Assembly (NCBI GenBank): GCA_029780415.1
Contig: JAKOYN010000140.1
Span: forward strand, 1-38,882
Reading direction: 5' to 3'
Origin: RXIX01 sp003989075
Lineage (GTDB): Bacteria; Pseudomonadota; Gammaproteobacteria; Competibacterales; Competibacteraceae
Length of the DNA stretch: 38,882 bases
Position 1 is the first letter of the stretch. Each line of letters starts with the position of its first letter. Made by a program: the position numbers and the translations under genes. Below are positions 24,574 through 32,451 of this stretch, one piece after another. The notes below the pieces were generated by a model. The model made no database searches, was not told where the DNA came from, and saw only the letters and a program-made list of their open reading frames with translations.

Positions 24574-25665
24574 TCAGAAGTCGACGCGGGTACCGATCGA
24601 GAACGCGGTCTGATCACCGTAGAGAGTCGTATTGGAATCAGCGCTGCGACCGATGTACTCAACCCACATGCGGGTGCGCTTGCTGAAGTTGTACTGATAG
24701 CCCAGCAGGTAGTTGTCGATGCTGTCAGAGCCATCAGTGCCCGGATCAAGCTGGCCGTAGGCAGCGCTGACGACATTGTTGCCGAAGGTGTACGAACCGG
24801 CCAGGTAGACGTTGGTCGCGTCGTCGCCACCGAAGACCTTGACGTTATTGACCTTGACGTTGTTCAGCAGGCCGAACTCATTCAGGGTGCCCTGCTCATA
24901 CATCAGACCGATCGTGAAGGCGCCGGCGGCGTAGCCCAGGCCAACGTTCCACTGCGACAGGTCCAGATCCAGGGCAAGACCGTTGCCGATCGAATAGCTG
25001 CTGTCGCCATCGAGCTGGATGTAGCTGACGCCCGCGAAGAACGGACCGCTGCTGTACTTGGCAGCGATATTCCACAGGTCAATGCTATCCGAATAACCAC
25101 TCGGGTCGTTCTTGGCGCCGTTCATGACCAGCATGGCTTCACCACTGAAGCCATTGAAGTCCGGCGTCGCGTAGTACAGGCTGTTCTCAAGGCGGAACAG
25201 CGAGCCTTCGCCGTAGTCACGGTCAGCGGTCGGATTCAGACTGAAGCCGTTGAAGGAGCCACCGAGGAAGGCGGTAGCGCCGAGCGACTTGTCGGTATTG
25301 AAAATATCGATGACGCTGGCGACGTGGTAGTACGGGCTTTCCTGGGTACCGAGGGTCAGGGTGCCGAAGCCGCCCTTGAGGCCGACGAACTTGGGACGGT
25401 TGCTGCTTTCCAGGTTACCGCCTTCGGTCATGTCAACGCCGAATTCGTACTGGTACACAGCGCTCAGACCACCGCCCAGTTCTTCCGAACCCAGGACGCC
25501 GATGCGCGAGGAGTTATTGACGACATCCCAGTAACCGCTGGCCGGATCATCGTCGTTGTAGTCAACCGATACACGCGCGGAACCGTACAGGATGGTGTCG
25601 GCCTGCGCGACCAGCGGGGCGCTCAGGGCAGCGGCAACGGCAAGAGCAAGAACGGATTTTTTCAT
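24574..25665 (-). CDS. Outer-membrane porin 1 (Gram-negative general porin fold)
   Basis: A 363-residue outer-membrane channel. The start MKKSVLALAVAAALSAPLVAQA is a signal peptide cleaved after AQA; the mature protein begins DTILYGSARVSVDY, as general porins do, and ends in the BAM-recognised phenylalanine (IGTRVDF). Beta-strand repetition runs throughout. The segments EFGVDMTEGGNLES and NYLLGYQYNFSKRTRMWVEY recur almost unchanged in porin 2 next door. Substrate specificity cannot be read from sequence. The upstream frame is longer, but the signal peptide fixes the ATG at 25665. It has its own promoter and terminator. Confidence 0.93.
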   Translation of the reverse strand: MKKSVLALAVAAALSAPLVAQADTILYGSARVSVDYNDDDPASGYWDVVNNSSRIGVLGSEELGGGLSAVYQYEFGVDMTEGGNLESSNRPKFVGLKGGFGTLTLGTQESPYYHVASVIDIFNTDKSLGATAFLGGSFNGFSLNPTADRDYGEGSLFRLENSLYYATPDFNGFSGEAMLVMNGAKNDPSGYSDSIDLWNIAAKYSSGPFFAGVSYIQLDGDSSYSIGNGLALDLDLSQWNVGLGYAAGAFTIGLMYEQGTLNEFGLLNNVKVNNVKVFGGDDATNVYLAGSYTFGNNVVSAAYGQLDPGTDGSDSIDNYLLGYQYNFSKRTRMWVEYIGRSADSNTTLYGDQTAFSIGTRVDF

Positions 25666-25773
25666 GGCATGGATCCCCAAAGTTGTCTGCAAACCGACCA
25701 GGACTTCAAAATTCACTTTCCGATCAACCGTGATTTGATGGGAAAGCACCCTTGAAGCAGTGTGTTACGGGAT

Positions 25774-25802
25774 TTTATATACGTATCGCAGCAAAAAAGC
25801 AA
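25774..25802 (-). promoter_or_regulatory. Promoter of porin 1
   Basis: TTGCTT (25797-25802) and TATAAA (25774-25779) on the minus strand, 17 bases apart, preceded by a T/A-rich UP-like stretch with AGTTGC at the -35. The same layout is found before porin 2. Predicted transcript leader is roughly 100 bases. Confidence 0.75.
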
Positions 25803-25909
25803 CTAATTTTTTATAAAAAAACAACTTTTGGCGTTAATGCAACGACGGGGTCCAGAATGGACCGATACCAGGATGGATCAAGAGGCTTGGGGCAGGGGCA
25901 ATTAAATGA

Positions 25910-25935
25910 AAACGGACACCCGAAGGTGTCCGTTT
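25910..25935 (-). terminator. Terminator of porin 2
   Basis: An 11-bp perfect stem, AAACGGACACC with GGTGTCCGTTT, closes on the plus-strand loop CGAA (TTCG in the RNA). On the minus strand it is followed by TTTCATTT, giving a typical intrinsic terminator 28 bases after the porin 2 stop. Confidence 0.9.
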
Positions 25936-25962
25936 ATCCAGCATCAGACCAATCGCTGAAGA

Positions 25963-27063
25963 TTAGAAGTCGTGACGGGTACCGATCGACACCACGTTCT
26001 TGTCTTCGTAGTAACCGTCCGAGGTGCGGCCCAGGTACTCAACCCACACGCGGGTACGCTTGCTGAAGTTGTACTGGTAGCCCAGCAGGTAGTTGTTGAT
26101 ATCTTCCTGCTGAATCACGCCCACCACACCATTGCTGACCACTGCGATGTTGTTGTCATCGGGGCTGACGAAGCCGTAGGCAGCGCGGACAACATTGTTG
26201 CCGAAGGTGTACTGGCCAGTCAGGTAGATATTCTGGCTCTTGCCGATGTACAGGTTGTTGACATCGCCATCTTCATAGGAGAGAGACGCGGAGAAGGGAC
26301 CCTGGTTGTAGCCGAAGGCCAAACCCCACTGCTCGCCGTCATAGGTGGGAGCGGTCACGAAGTCGCCGAAGCTCGGGCCTTCCAGCGCCATGTAGGTCGC
26401 GCCAGCGAAGAACGGACCGTTCTTGTAGGAGGCGCTCAGGTTCCACATATCGACGCCGTCAGACAGATTGCTCGGCAGCAGGTTGGTGCTGTACATCTTG
26501 CACAGCTGCGACGGAGTGTTCGGATCCTGCGGGGCGCAGCTGCCATTCATGACCAGCATGGCCTGGGCGCTGAAGCCACTGAAGTTGGGCGTGGTGTAGA
26601 TCAGGCTGTTGTCCATACGGCGGCCGTATGCATAGCCCAGATAGCTGTCGGTAGCAAAGGAACGGCTGCTGTTGAAGATATCGCCGATGCCGATGACGTT
26701 GTAGTAGGGGGTCCACTGGGTACCCGCAGTCACCGAGCCGAAGCCGCCCTTGAGGCCGACGAACTTGGGACGGTTGCTTTCCAGATTGCCGCCTTCGGTC
26801 ATGTCAACGCCGAATTCATACTGATAGATGGCGCTCAGGCCACCACCCAGGTCTTCTTCACCACGCACACCCAGGCGGGAGGCGTTGTTGTACACGTCCC
26901 AGTAGCTGTCGCTGTTGCTGCCACTGCTGAAGGGATTGGCCGTGCCGTCGTCGACGTAGTCAACGGAGACACGGGCGGAGCCGTACAGGGTGGTGTCGGC
27001 GTAGGCGGCCGTGGAACCGATCAGAGCGGCGGCAACGGCCAGCGCAAGAGTAGACTTTTTCAT
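25963..27063 (-). CDS. Outer-membrane porin 2 (paralogue of porin 1)
   Basis: A 366-residue general porin with signal peptide MKKSTLALAVAAALIGSTAAYA, mature start DTTLYGSARVSVDYVDDG, and C-terminal phenylalanine (SIGTRHDF). It is clearly homologous to porin 1 along its length, differing mostly in the loops: it has an insert with two cysteines (SCAPQDPNTPSQLCKM, near 175-190) that may form a loop disulphide, absent from porin 1. A GGGAG ribosome site lies eight bases upstream of the ATG at 27063. The pair has arisen by tandem duplication, each copy keeping its own promoter and terminator. Confidence 0.93.
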   Translation of the reverse strand: MKKSTLALAVAAALIGSTAAYADTTLYGSARVSVDYVDDGTANPFSSGSNSDSYWDVYNNASRLGVRGEEDLGGGLSAIYQYEFGVDMTEGGNLESNRPKFVGLKGGFGSVTAGTQWTPYYNVIGIGDIFNSSRSFATDSYLGYAYGRRMDNSLIYTTPNFSGFSAQAMLVMNGSCAPQDPNTPSQLCKMYSTNLLPSNLSDGVDMWNLSASYKNGPFFAGATYMALEGPSFGDFVTAPTYDGEQWGLAFGYNQGPFSASLSYEDGDVNNLYIGKSQNIYLTGQYTFGNNVVRAAYGFVSPDDNNIAVVSNGVVGVIQQEDINNYLLGYQYNFSKRTRVWVEYLGRTSDGYYEDKNVVSIGTRHDF

Positions 27064-27128
27064 GATGGAACTCCCAGGTTTGCGTTGTATTCGCACAACA
27101 TAATGGCGTTTGCACTTCATTGGGGAAA

Positions 27129-27157
27129 TTTATACGCATTTTGCAGCGGAAACGCAA
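27129..27157 (-). promoter_or_regulatory. Promoter of porin 2
   Basis: TTGCGT (27152-27157) and TATAAA (27129-27134) on the minus strand with 17-base spacing, an A/T-rich stretch just upstream, and a leader of about 58 bases to the ATG. It matches the porin 1 promoter at the -35, -10 and in the spacer (GCTGC and CGTATA). Confidence 0.78.
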
Positions 27158-27235
27158 CTGATATTTTCAAAAAAAACACAAAGGCCGTTAGTTTGTTTTA
27201 AACGAACAACAAAAGTGTTGCTTTAGTGCAAAATA

Positions 27236-27271
27236 AACTAAAAAGCCCACCTTGGTGGTCAAGGTGGGCTT
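27236..27271 (-). terminator. Terminator after the rplM-rpsI-tRNA-Gln unit
   Basis: A perfect 12-bp stem AAGCCCACCTTG/CAAGGTGGGCTT (27243-27271) with a five-base loop, followed leftward by TTTTTAGTTTATTTT. It lies directly downstream of tRNA-Gln. Confidence 0.95.
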
Positions 27272-27276
27272 GGTGC

Positions 27277-27350
27277 TGGCTGGGGGACTAGGATTCGAAC
27301 CTAGGTTGACGGAGTCAGAGTCCGTAGTCCTGCCGCTAGACGATCCCCCA
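27277..27350 (-). tRNA. tRNA-Gln (anticodon CUG)
   Basis: A 74-base cloverleaf including a genome-encoded CCA. Acceptor arms TGGGGGA/TCCCCCA have the U1-A72 pair usual for tRNA-Gln. The anticodon stem ACGGA/TCCGT closes loop CTCTGAC, giving CUG, which reads CAG. The T arm contains GGTTCGAATCC. It starts 21 bases after the rpsI stop in the same direction, with a terminator right after, so it probably shares the ribosomal-protein transcript. Confidence 0.96.
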
Positions 27351-27371
27351 GTAAAACCGATAAAGCTGTTG

Positions 27372-27764
27372 TTAACGCTTGGAGTACTGCGTGGCGCGGC
27401 GGGCCTTGCGCAGACCCACTTTCTTGCGCTCAACTTCGCGGGCGTCACGGGTGACGAACCCAGCCTTGCGCAGCGTGGCGCGCAGACTCTCATCATATTC
27501 AAGCAGGGCGCGGGTGATGCCATGACGGATGGCACCGGCCTGACCGGTGATGCCACCACCGCGCACGGTCACGTAGACATCAAAGCGCTCGCTCATGTCA
27601 ACGGCGCCGAGCGCCTGATGCACAACCATGCGCGAGGTCTCACGACCAAAGTATTCATCAAGCGGACGCTGGTTGACCGTGATTTTGCCGGTGCCAGGCT
27701 TCAGGAACACACGGGCGGTGGCGGTTTTGCGACGGCCCGTGCCATAGTTCTGGTTTTCAATCAT
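27372..27764 (-). CDS. rpsI: 30S ribosomal protein S9
   Basis: A 130-residue ribosomal protein, ending in the universally conserved basic tail KARRATQYSKR that reaches the P-site tRNA. The middle carries FGRETSRMVVHQAL and GQAGAIRHGITRALLEYDE. The ATG at 27764 (MIENQNYGTGRRKTATARVF) matches the family start, although the AGGA upstream is almost touching it; an ATG five codons earlier (27779) is a less likely start. It is cotranscribed with rplM, 36 bases upstream, and probably with the downstream tRNA-Gln. Confidence 0.96.
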   Translation of the reverse strand: MIENQNYGTGRRKTATARVFLKPGTGKITVNQRPLDEYFGRETSRMVVHQALGAVDMSERFDVYVTVRGGGITGQAGAIRHGITRALLEYDESLRATLRKAGFVTRDAREVERKKVGLRKARRATQYSKR

Positions 27765-27800
27765 TCCTGCTCGTTCCATGCGGTGTCAGGTTGCTGCTGC

Positions 27801-28235
27801 TCAGCGGGCCAGTTCCAGCGCCTTGGGCTGCTGGGCGGCATGGCAATGCTCGGGACCGGCGTAGACCTTCAGCTTGCGAAACATTGCCCGACCCAACGTG
27901 TTCTTGGGCAACATGCCCTTGATGGCGATCTCCAGGGCGCGCTCCGGGGTCTGCTGCAACATTTTCTCCAAGGAGATGGACTTCATGTTGCCTACATAGC
28001 CCGTAGTCCGGTAGTAGACCTTGTCGGTCTTCTTGCGACCCGTGGTACGCACCTTCTCGGCATTGACCACAATGATGTAGTCGCCGGTATCAACGTGAGG
28101 AGTATATTCGGGCTTATGCTTGCCCCGCAAGCGACGCGCGACTTCCGACGACAGCCGGCCCAGAACCTTGTCCGTGGCGTCGATCACGTACCAGTCGCGC
28201 TTGACCTCGGCCGGCTTGGCGCTGAAAGTTTTCAT
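27801..28235 (-). CDS. rplM: 50S ribosomal protein L13
   Basis: A 144-residue early-assembly protein of the large subunit. Landmarks are KRDWYVIDATDKVLGRLSS near the N-terminus, HVDTGDYIIVVNAEKV, and the conserved GMLPKNTLGRAMFRKLKVY (about 108-126). Length is normal (E. coli 142). A GGAG site lies ten bases ahead of the ATG. The rplM-rpsI pair follows a strong promoter at 28281-28309. In E. coli L13 represses its own operon by binding the leader; whether the 39-base leader here suffices cannot be judged. Confidence 0.97.
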   Translation of the reverse strand: MKTFSAKPAEVKRDWYVIDATDKVLGRLSSEVARRLRGKHKPEYTPHVDTGDYIIVVNAEKVRTTGRKKTDKVYYRTTGYVGNMKSISLEKMLQQTPERALEIAIKGMLPKNTLGRAMFRKLKVYAGPEHCHAAQQPKALELAR

Positions 28236-28280
28236 GTGTGACGTGCTCCGAAAATCCCGTGTACGCTTGGAAAGCCGCGT

Positions 28281-28309
28281 ATTCTATTCAGATGCCCCGC
28301 GCATTGCAA
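28281..28309 (-). promoter_or_regulatory. Promoter of rplM-rpsI-tRNA-Gln
   Basis: TTGCAA (28304-28309) and TAGAAT (28281-28286) on the minus strand with ideal 17-base spacing, giving a start about 39 bases before rplM. The upstream ferredoxin gene ends just before it, so this is an independent promoter. Confidence 0.8.
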
Positions 28310-28323
28310 GTCTGGCGAGTGTG

Positions 28324-28632
28324 CTAGATGCGCAGGCGTTCTACGATCCGGCCATTGCACAGATGCTCGTTGATGATCTCGTCGAGATCGGTATGGTCAA
28401 CATAGGTATACCAGGTCTCCTCGGGATAGATCACCAGCACGGGGCCTTCGCCGCAACGATCCAGGCAGCCGGCATTGTTGATGCGCACCTTGCCGGGGAT
28501 CGCCGCGCCAAGCGCCTTGACGCGCTGCTTGACGTGGTCGCGCGCTTCCTGGGCGCCGTATTGCTGGCAGCATTGCGAGCCGTCGGCGCGCAGGTTGGTG
28601 CAAAAGAAGACGTGATAGCGATAATAGGACAC
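28324..28632 (-). CDS. Thioredoxin-like [2Fe-2S] ferredoxin
   Basis: A 102-residue small iron-sulphur protein. The four cluster-type cysteines are in VFFCTN, GSQCC and the GCLDRCGEG motif (about residues 55-63), followed by VLVIYPEETWYTYVD, the pattern of thioredoxin-like 2Fe-2S ferredoxins that occur as stand-alone genes next to rplM-rpsI in many gammaproteobacteria. The start is set at GTG 28632 because GGAGAGGA lies five bases upstream; a TTG at 28647 overlaps that ribosome site. It is divergent from coq7 across only 31 bases. Its redox partner is not known. Confidence 0.9.
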   Translation of the reverse strand: MSYYRYHVFFCTNLRADGSQCCQQYGAQEARDHVKQRVKALGAAIPGKVRINNAGCLDRCGEGPVLVIYPEETWYTYVDHTDLDEIINEHLCNGRIVERLRI

Positions 28633-28663
28633 CGCAATCCTCTCCAAGGTTGAATGTACGCTT

Positions 28664-29308
28664 ATGACCGCCCGCTACTATACCCCTGCCGATGCCTTGC
28701 TTATCAGCTTTGATCAGGCCATGCGCACAATTTTTGGCCAGCCAGCCACAACCGGTCGCGGCAATCCCGCCGATCATGCAGCGGAAACTGACTTATCACA
28801 GACCGAGCAGCGCGAAGCAGCACGGCTGATGCGGGTTAATCATACTGGGGAAGTCTGCGCGCAGGCGCTGTATCAGGGGCAGGCGCTGACTGCGAAGCTG
28901 GACACGGTGCGCGGCCGCATGGAGCAGGCAGCCCATGAGGAAAACGACCATCTCGTCTGGTGCGATGCGCGTCTGCAGGAACTGAGCAGCCGGCCGAGTG
29001 TATTCAACCCGCTGTTCTATGCCGGTGCTTTCGCCATCGGCGCGCTGGCCGGCAAGGCCGGCGATCGCTGGAGCCTGGGCTTTGTTGCCGAGACCGAGCA
29101 TCAGGTGATCGCGCACCTGAACAGCCATCTGGAACGCCTGCCCGCTGCCGACCAGCGCAGCCGGGCGATTCTCGAACAGATGCGCGAGGACGAAGCCCGT
29201 CATGCGACCGAGGCGCTGGCAGCCGGTGGTGCGCGTCTGCCGCTGCCGGTGCGGGCTCTAATGAAGGGTGTGTCCAGGGTAATGACGGGCGCTACCTATT
29301 GGGCCTGA
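28664..29308 (+). CDS. coq7: 2-polyprenyl-3-methyl-6-methoxy-1,4-benzoquinone monooxygenase (Coq7)
   Basis: A 214-residue membrane-associated di-iron enzyme hydroxylating ring C6 in ubiquinone synthesis; it replaces UbiF in many bacteria. The di-iron ligands are visible as E63 (NHTGEV), E93 and H96 (EENDH), E145 (ETEHQV), and E177 and H180 (EDEARH). A hydrophobic patch (FYAGAFAIGALAG, about 118-130) suits membrane binding. It adds the third hydroxylase to UbiI and UbiH in this window. Its end overlaps the tail of convergent speD by 13 bases. Confidence 0.96.
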   Translation: MTARYYTPADALLISFDQAMRTIFGQPATTGRGNPADHAAETDLSQTEQREAARLMRVNHTGEVCAQALYQGQALTAKLDTVRGRMEQAAHEENDHLVWCDARLQELSSRPSVFNPLFYAGAFAIGALAGKAGDRWSLGFVAETEHQVIAHLNSHLERLPAADQRSRAILEQMREDEARHATEALAAGGARLPLPVRALMKGVSRVMTGATYWA

Positions 29309-30132
29309 GGTGAACGGCAGCGTGCCTGACCGGCCTGATGGGATGATGGATTGGCGCCGCGAAAAATCTCCCGCATCTCGCGCCGCAGGCGTTGCGCCAA
29401 CCGTGTGCGCTGTTCGACGGTCAGCAGCGCTGGATCGGTATCGATCAGGTGGCGTTCGAGCACGAAGTCCCGGCGCAGCAGCCGGGTGTGAAACAGGCGT
29501 TCGCGCGGCAGGTTGACATCAAGCATCCGGTAGCGCGCCTGAATCTCTGGCGCGAGATACTGGCTGATCGAGTCGATCGGGTGGTCGATGAACTGCTTGT
29601 GGCCCTCGACATCGCGGGTGAAGCCGCGTACCCGATAGTCAAGCGTCAGCACATCGGCAGCTGGATTGAAGCTGCCGATCAGCACATTCAGTGCCCGCAG
29701 TGGCGAAAGCTGGCCGCAACTGGAAACTTCGATATCGGCGCGAAAGGTGTTGATGACGCTGCCCGGATCGCTCTCGGGATAGGTGTGGGCGGTGATGTGG
29801 CTTTTATCGAGATGGCAGATGAGCGCCTCGGGCCGGAGAGGGTGCGCGCTGTGCACCAGGTCTTCGGCGAGCAGCAGGCTGACGCTGGCGCCCTCAGGTT
29901 CGTAGTCCTGATGGGTGGCATGGAGAATCCGGGCGCCGATAAGTTGCGCGATGCGGCGCAGACGCTCAAGCAGCGGCCGGGCGCCATAGAGCGCATCGAT
30001 CTGGGCGCTGTATGCAGCCTGCTGGGCGGGTGTTGCCGTATAGCGGACGGCATAGACGCTGCAACTGAGGGTCTTGGCCAGATTGTTGAACGCCTGCAGG
30101 CGCAGGCGGGGCGGGGTCGCTGATTCTGGCAT
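29296..30132 (-). CDS. speD: S-adenosylmethionine decarboxylase proenzyme
   Basis: A 278-residue proenzyme of polyamine synthesis supplying decarboxylated SAM for spermidine. It self-cleaves to form a pyruvoyl group at the serine of HLDKSHITAHTYPES (about residues 107-121). LQAFNNLAKTLSCSVY, FRADIEVSSCGQLSPLRALN and RVRGFTRDVEGHKQFIDH match the long E. coli-type enzyme (264 residues). The extra residues are at the C-terminus, over the overlap with coq7. It is the last gene of the trpGDC-osmC-like-speD run, 25 bases after the previous stop. No SpeE gene is in the window. Confidence 0.96.
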   Translation of the reverse strand: MPESATPPRLRLQAFNNLAKTLSCSVYAVRYTATPAQQAAYSAQIDALYGARPLLERLRRIAQLIGARILHATHQDYEPEGASVSLLLAEDLVHSAHPLRPEALICHLDKSHITAHTYPESDPGSVINTFRADIEVSSCGQLSPLRALNVLIGSFNPAADVLTLDYRVRGFTRDVEGHKQFIDHPIDSISQYLAPEIQARYRMLDVNLPRERLFHTRLLRRDFVLERHLIDTDPALLTVEQRTRLAQRLRREMREIFRGANPSSHQAGQARCRSPQAQ

Positions 30133-30157
30133 GGTGCGCGACCCCGGCAGCTTGTGC

Positions 30158-30574
30158 TCAGCTCTCGCGGATTTCGAAGGTGTGGGTGATGCGCGCGGTC
30201 TTGCCGAGCATGATCGAGGCCGAGCAGTATTTTTCCGCTGAAAGCTGAATGGCGCGTTCGATGTGCTTGGCGCTCAGGTTCACACCGGTGAACAGAAAGT
30301 GCACATGAATGCCGGTGAATACCTTCGGATCCTCGCTGGCGCGCTCGGCTTCGAGCTGTACCTCGCAGCCACGCAGATCCTGGCGGGCCTTGCGCAGGAT
30401 GTTCACCACATCGATGGCGGTGCAGCCGCCCATACCCATCAGCAGCATTTCCATCGGTCGCGGGCCCAGGTTATGACCGCCCAGTTCCGGCGGCCCATCC
30501 ATCACCAGCGCATGGCCGCTGGGCGATTGGGCGACGTAGGTCATGTCTTCCAGCCAGGTGACACGGGTCTTCAC
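30158..30574 (-). CDS. OsmC/YhfA-family protein
   Basis: A 138-residue protein of the OsmC fold, closest in style to E. coli YhfA. It begins MKTRVTWLEDMTYVAQSPSG and contains GPRPMEMLLMGMGGCTAIDV, with a cysteine on the central helix (about residue 51) and a second in EKYCSASIML (about 117), the pair that acts as peroxidatic site in OsmC/Ohr. YhfA itself has no settled function. It starts with GTG overlapping the trpC stop by four bases, so translation is coupled to trpC. The link with tryptophan genes and speD is conserved in some relatives of Pseudomonas, where crp lies nearby. Confidence 0.88.
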   Translation of the reverse strand: MKTRVTWLEDMTYVAQSPSGHALVMDGPPELGGHNLGPRPMEMLLMGMGGCTAIDVVNILRKARQDLRGCEVQLEAERASEDPKVFTGIHVHFLFTGVNLSAKHIERAIQLSAEKYCSASIMLGKTARITHTFEIRES

Positions 30575-31389
30575 GGCAATACTCCAGGGCTAAGCGTGAA
30601 CAGTTCGGCCAGTTTCGCGCCGGGATCGGCGGCGCGCATGAATGCTTCACCCACCAGGAAGGCGGATACGCCATGCTCGCGCATCAACGCCACATCGGCC
30701 GGGCCATGAATGCCGCTCTCGGTGACCACGAGCCGATCGCCGGGCATGCGCGCCAGCAGCTTCAGCGTGGTATCGAGACGGGTTTCAAAACTGCGCAGGT
30801 TGCGATTGTTGATGCCGATCAGCGGCAGATCAAGTGCCAGCGCCCGCTCCAGTTCGTCGCCATCATGCACTTCCACCAGCACATCCAGATGCAGCTCAGT
30901 GGCCAACTGGGCCAACTCGCGCAGCCGGGCATCCTCCAGTGCGGCGACGATCAGCAGAATGGCATCAGCACCGATCAGCCGCGCTTCATGGACCTGATAG
31001 GGATCGATGATGAAATCCTTGCGCAGTGCGGGCAGGGTGCAGGCGGCGCGCGCCTCACGCAGGTCATCCTCATGACCCTGGAAAAAGTCATGATCGGTCA
31101 ATACCGATAGACAGGCCGCGCCTCCGGCAGCATAGCTTTGGGCAATCTGTGCCGGGTGGAACGGATCGCGCAGCAGACCCTTGCTGGGCGAGGCGCGTTT
31201 GATTTCGGCGATTACTGCCGCCCGGCCCTCGGCCATGACCTGTTGCAGGCGCTTGTGGAACGGTCGCGGTTGCGGCAGATCCGCCAGTCGGGCGATCACT
31301 TCGGGCAGGTCCAGCCGCGCCCGGCGCTCGGCGACTTCCTCGGCCTTGCGGGCGAGAATTCTGTGCAGAATGTCGGGTGTGCCGCTCAT
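30571..31389 (-). CDS. trpC: Indole-3-glycerol-phosphate synthase
   Basis: A 272-residue TIM-barrel enzyme closing the indole ring in tryptophan synthesis. It is monofunctional, not fused to TrpF as in enterics. Signature segments are AVIAEIKRASPSKGLLRD with the catalytic lysine (about 59-76), LSVLTDHDFFQG, LRKDFIIDPYQVHEAR, and GINNRNLRSFETRLD. It overlaps trpD by four bases (ATGA) upstream and the OsmC-like gene downstream, so the three are a tight translational unit. Confidence 0.97.
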   Translation of the reverse strand: MSGTPDILHRILARKAEEVAERRARLDLPEVIARLADLPQPRPFHKRLQQVMAEGRAAVIAEIKRASPSKGLLRDPFHPAQIAQSYAAGGAACLSVLTDHDFFQGHEDDLREARAACTLPALRKDFIIDPYQVHEARLIGADAILLIVAALEDARLRELAQLATELHLDVLVEVHDGDELERALALDLPLIGINNRNLRSFETRLDTTLKLLARMPGDRLVVTESGIHGPADVALMREHGVSAFLVGEAFMRAADPGAKLAELFTLSPGVLP

Positions 31390-32420
31390 GCCGCCAATTC
31401 CCGGGTGCAGTGCACGAATTCATCCAGCTTGGCCCGTGCCGCGCCGCTGGCCAGAGTTGCGCGCGCCAGAGCGATGCCTTCGCCAATATCGGCGGCCAGA
31501 TTGGCGGCGTACAGGGCGGCGCCGGCGTTGAAGATGACGATATCGCGCGGCGTGCCCGGTTCATTGTCCAGGGCATTGAGCAGCATGGCCCGGGATTGCT
31601 CGGCACTGTCGACGCGCAGGCCGCGATTGGACACCATCGCCAGACCGAAATCCTCGGGGTGAATTTCATATTCGCGGATCATGCCATCCTTAAGCTCGCC
31701 GACCAGGGTGGTTGCCCCGAGCGAGATTTCATCCATGCCATCCTTGCCCCAGACCACCAGCACATGCTGCGCGCCGAGCTGCTGCATCACCCGCACCTGG
31801 ATGCCAACCAGATCAGGGTGGAAGACGCCCATCAATTGATTGGGTGCGCTGGCCGGGTTGGTCAGCGGGCCGAGGATATTGAAAATGGTGCGCACCCCCA
31901 TTTCGCGGCGTACCGGAGCGACGTTTTTCATCGCCGTGTGGTGGTTGGGTGCGAACATGAAGCCAATGCCGGTGGTTTCGATGCAGGCAGCGACCTGGGC
32001 CGCGTTCAGATCGATGCGCGCGCCAAGTGCTTCCAGTACGTCGGCGCTGCCGGATTTGGAGGAGACGCCGCGATTACCGTGCTTGGCGACCCGCGCACCG
32101 GCGGCGGCGACTACGAACATGCTGGCGGTGGAAATATTGAACGTATGGGCGCCATCGCCGCCGGTGCCGACGATATCGACGAAATGCTCGTGTGGTGGCG
32201 CGACGTGGACCTTGGTGGACAGTTCGCGCATGACCGTGGCGGCGGCGCTGATTTCGCCAATGGTTTCCTTCTTGACCCGCAGACCGGCCAGGATTGCTGC
32301 CGTCATCACCGGGGAAATCTCGCCGGCCATGATCTGGCGCATCAGCGAGAGCATCTCATCGTAGAAGATCTCGCGGTGTTCGATGGTGCGTTGCAGGGCT
32401 TCCTGGGCGGTGATGAGCAT
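31386..32420 (-). CDS. trpD: Anthranilate phosphoribosyltransferase
   Basis: A 344-residue enzyme joining anthranilate and PRPP. It has the PRPP-binding DIVGTGGDGAHTFNIST (near 82-98), KHGNRGVSSKSGSADVLEALG, and RTIFNILGPLTNPA. It is not fused to the amidotransferase. The ATG at 32420 has GGAGA five bases upstream and gives the normal length; the frame is open further back into trpG. The end overlaps the trpC start. Confidence 0.97.
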   Translation of the reverse strand: MLITAQEALQRTIEHREIFYDEMLSLMRQIMAGEISPVMTAAILAGLRVKKETIGEISAAATVMRELSTKVHVAPPHEHFVDIVGTGGDGAHTFNISTASMFVVAAAGARVAKHGNRGVSSKSGSADVLEALGARIDLNAAQVAACIETTGIGFMFAPNHHTAMKNVAPVRREMGVRTIFNILGPLTNPASAPNQLMGVFHPDLVGIQVRVMQQLGAQHVLVVWGKDGMDEISLGATTLVGELKDGMIREYEIHPEDFGLAMVSNRGLRVDSAEQSRAMLLNALDNEPGTPRDIVIFNAGAALYAANLAADIGEGIALARATLASGAARAKLDEFVHCTRELAA

Positions 32421-32451
32421 CGAAGTCTCCGGGGCGCCGGGCGATCGGGCC

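Noticed and set aside
25972..27201. A 409-codon rightward open frame opposite porin 2
   Set aside because: The opposite strand encodes a complete porin with signal peptide, promoter and terminator; the antisense product is an Ala/Val-rich shadow.
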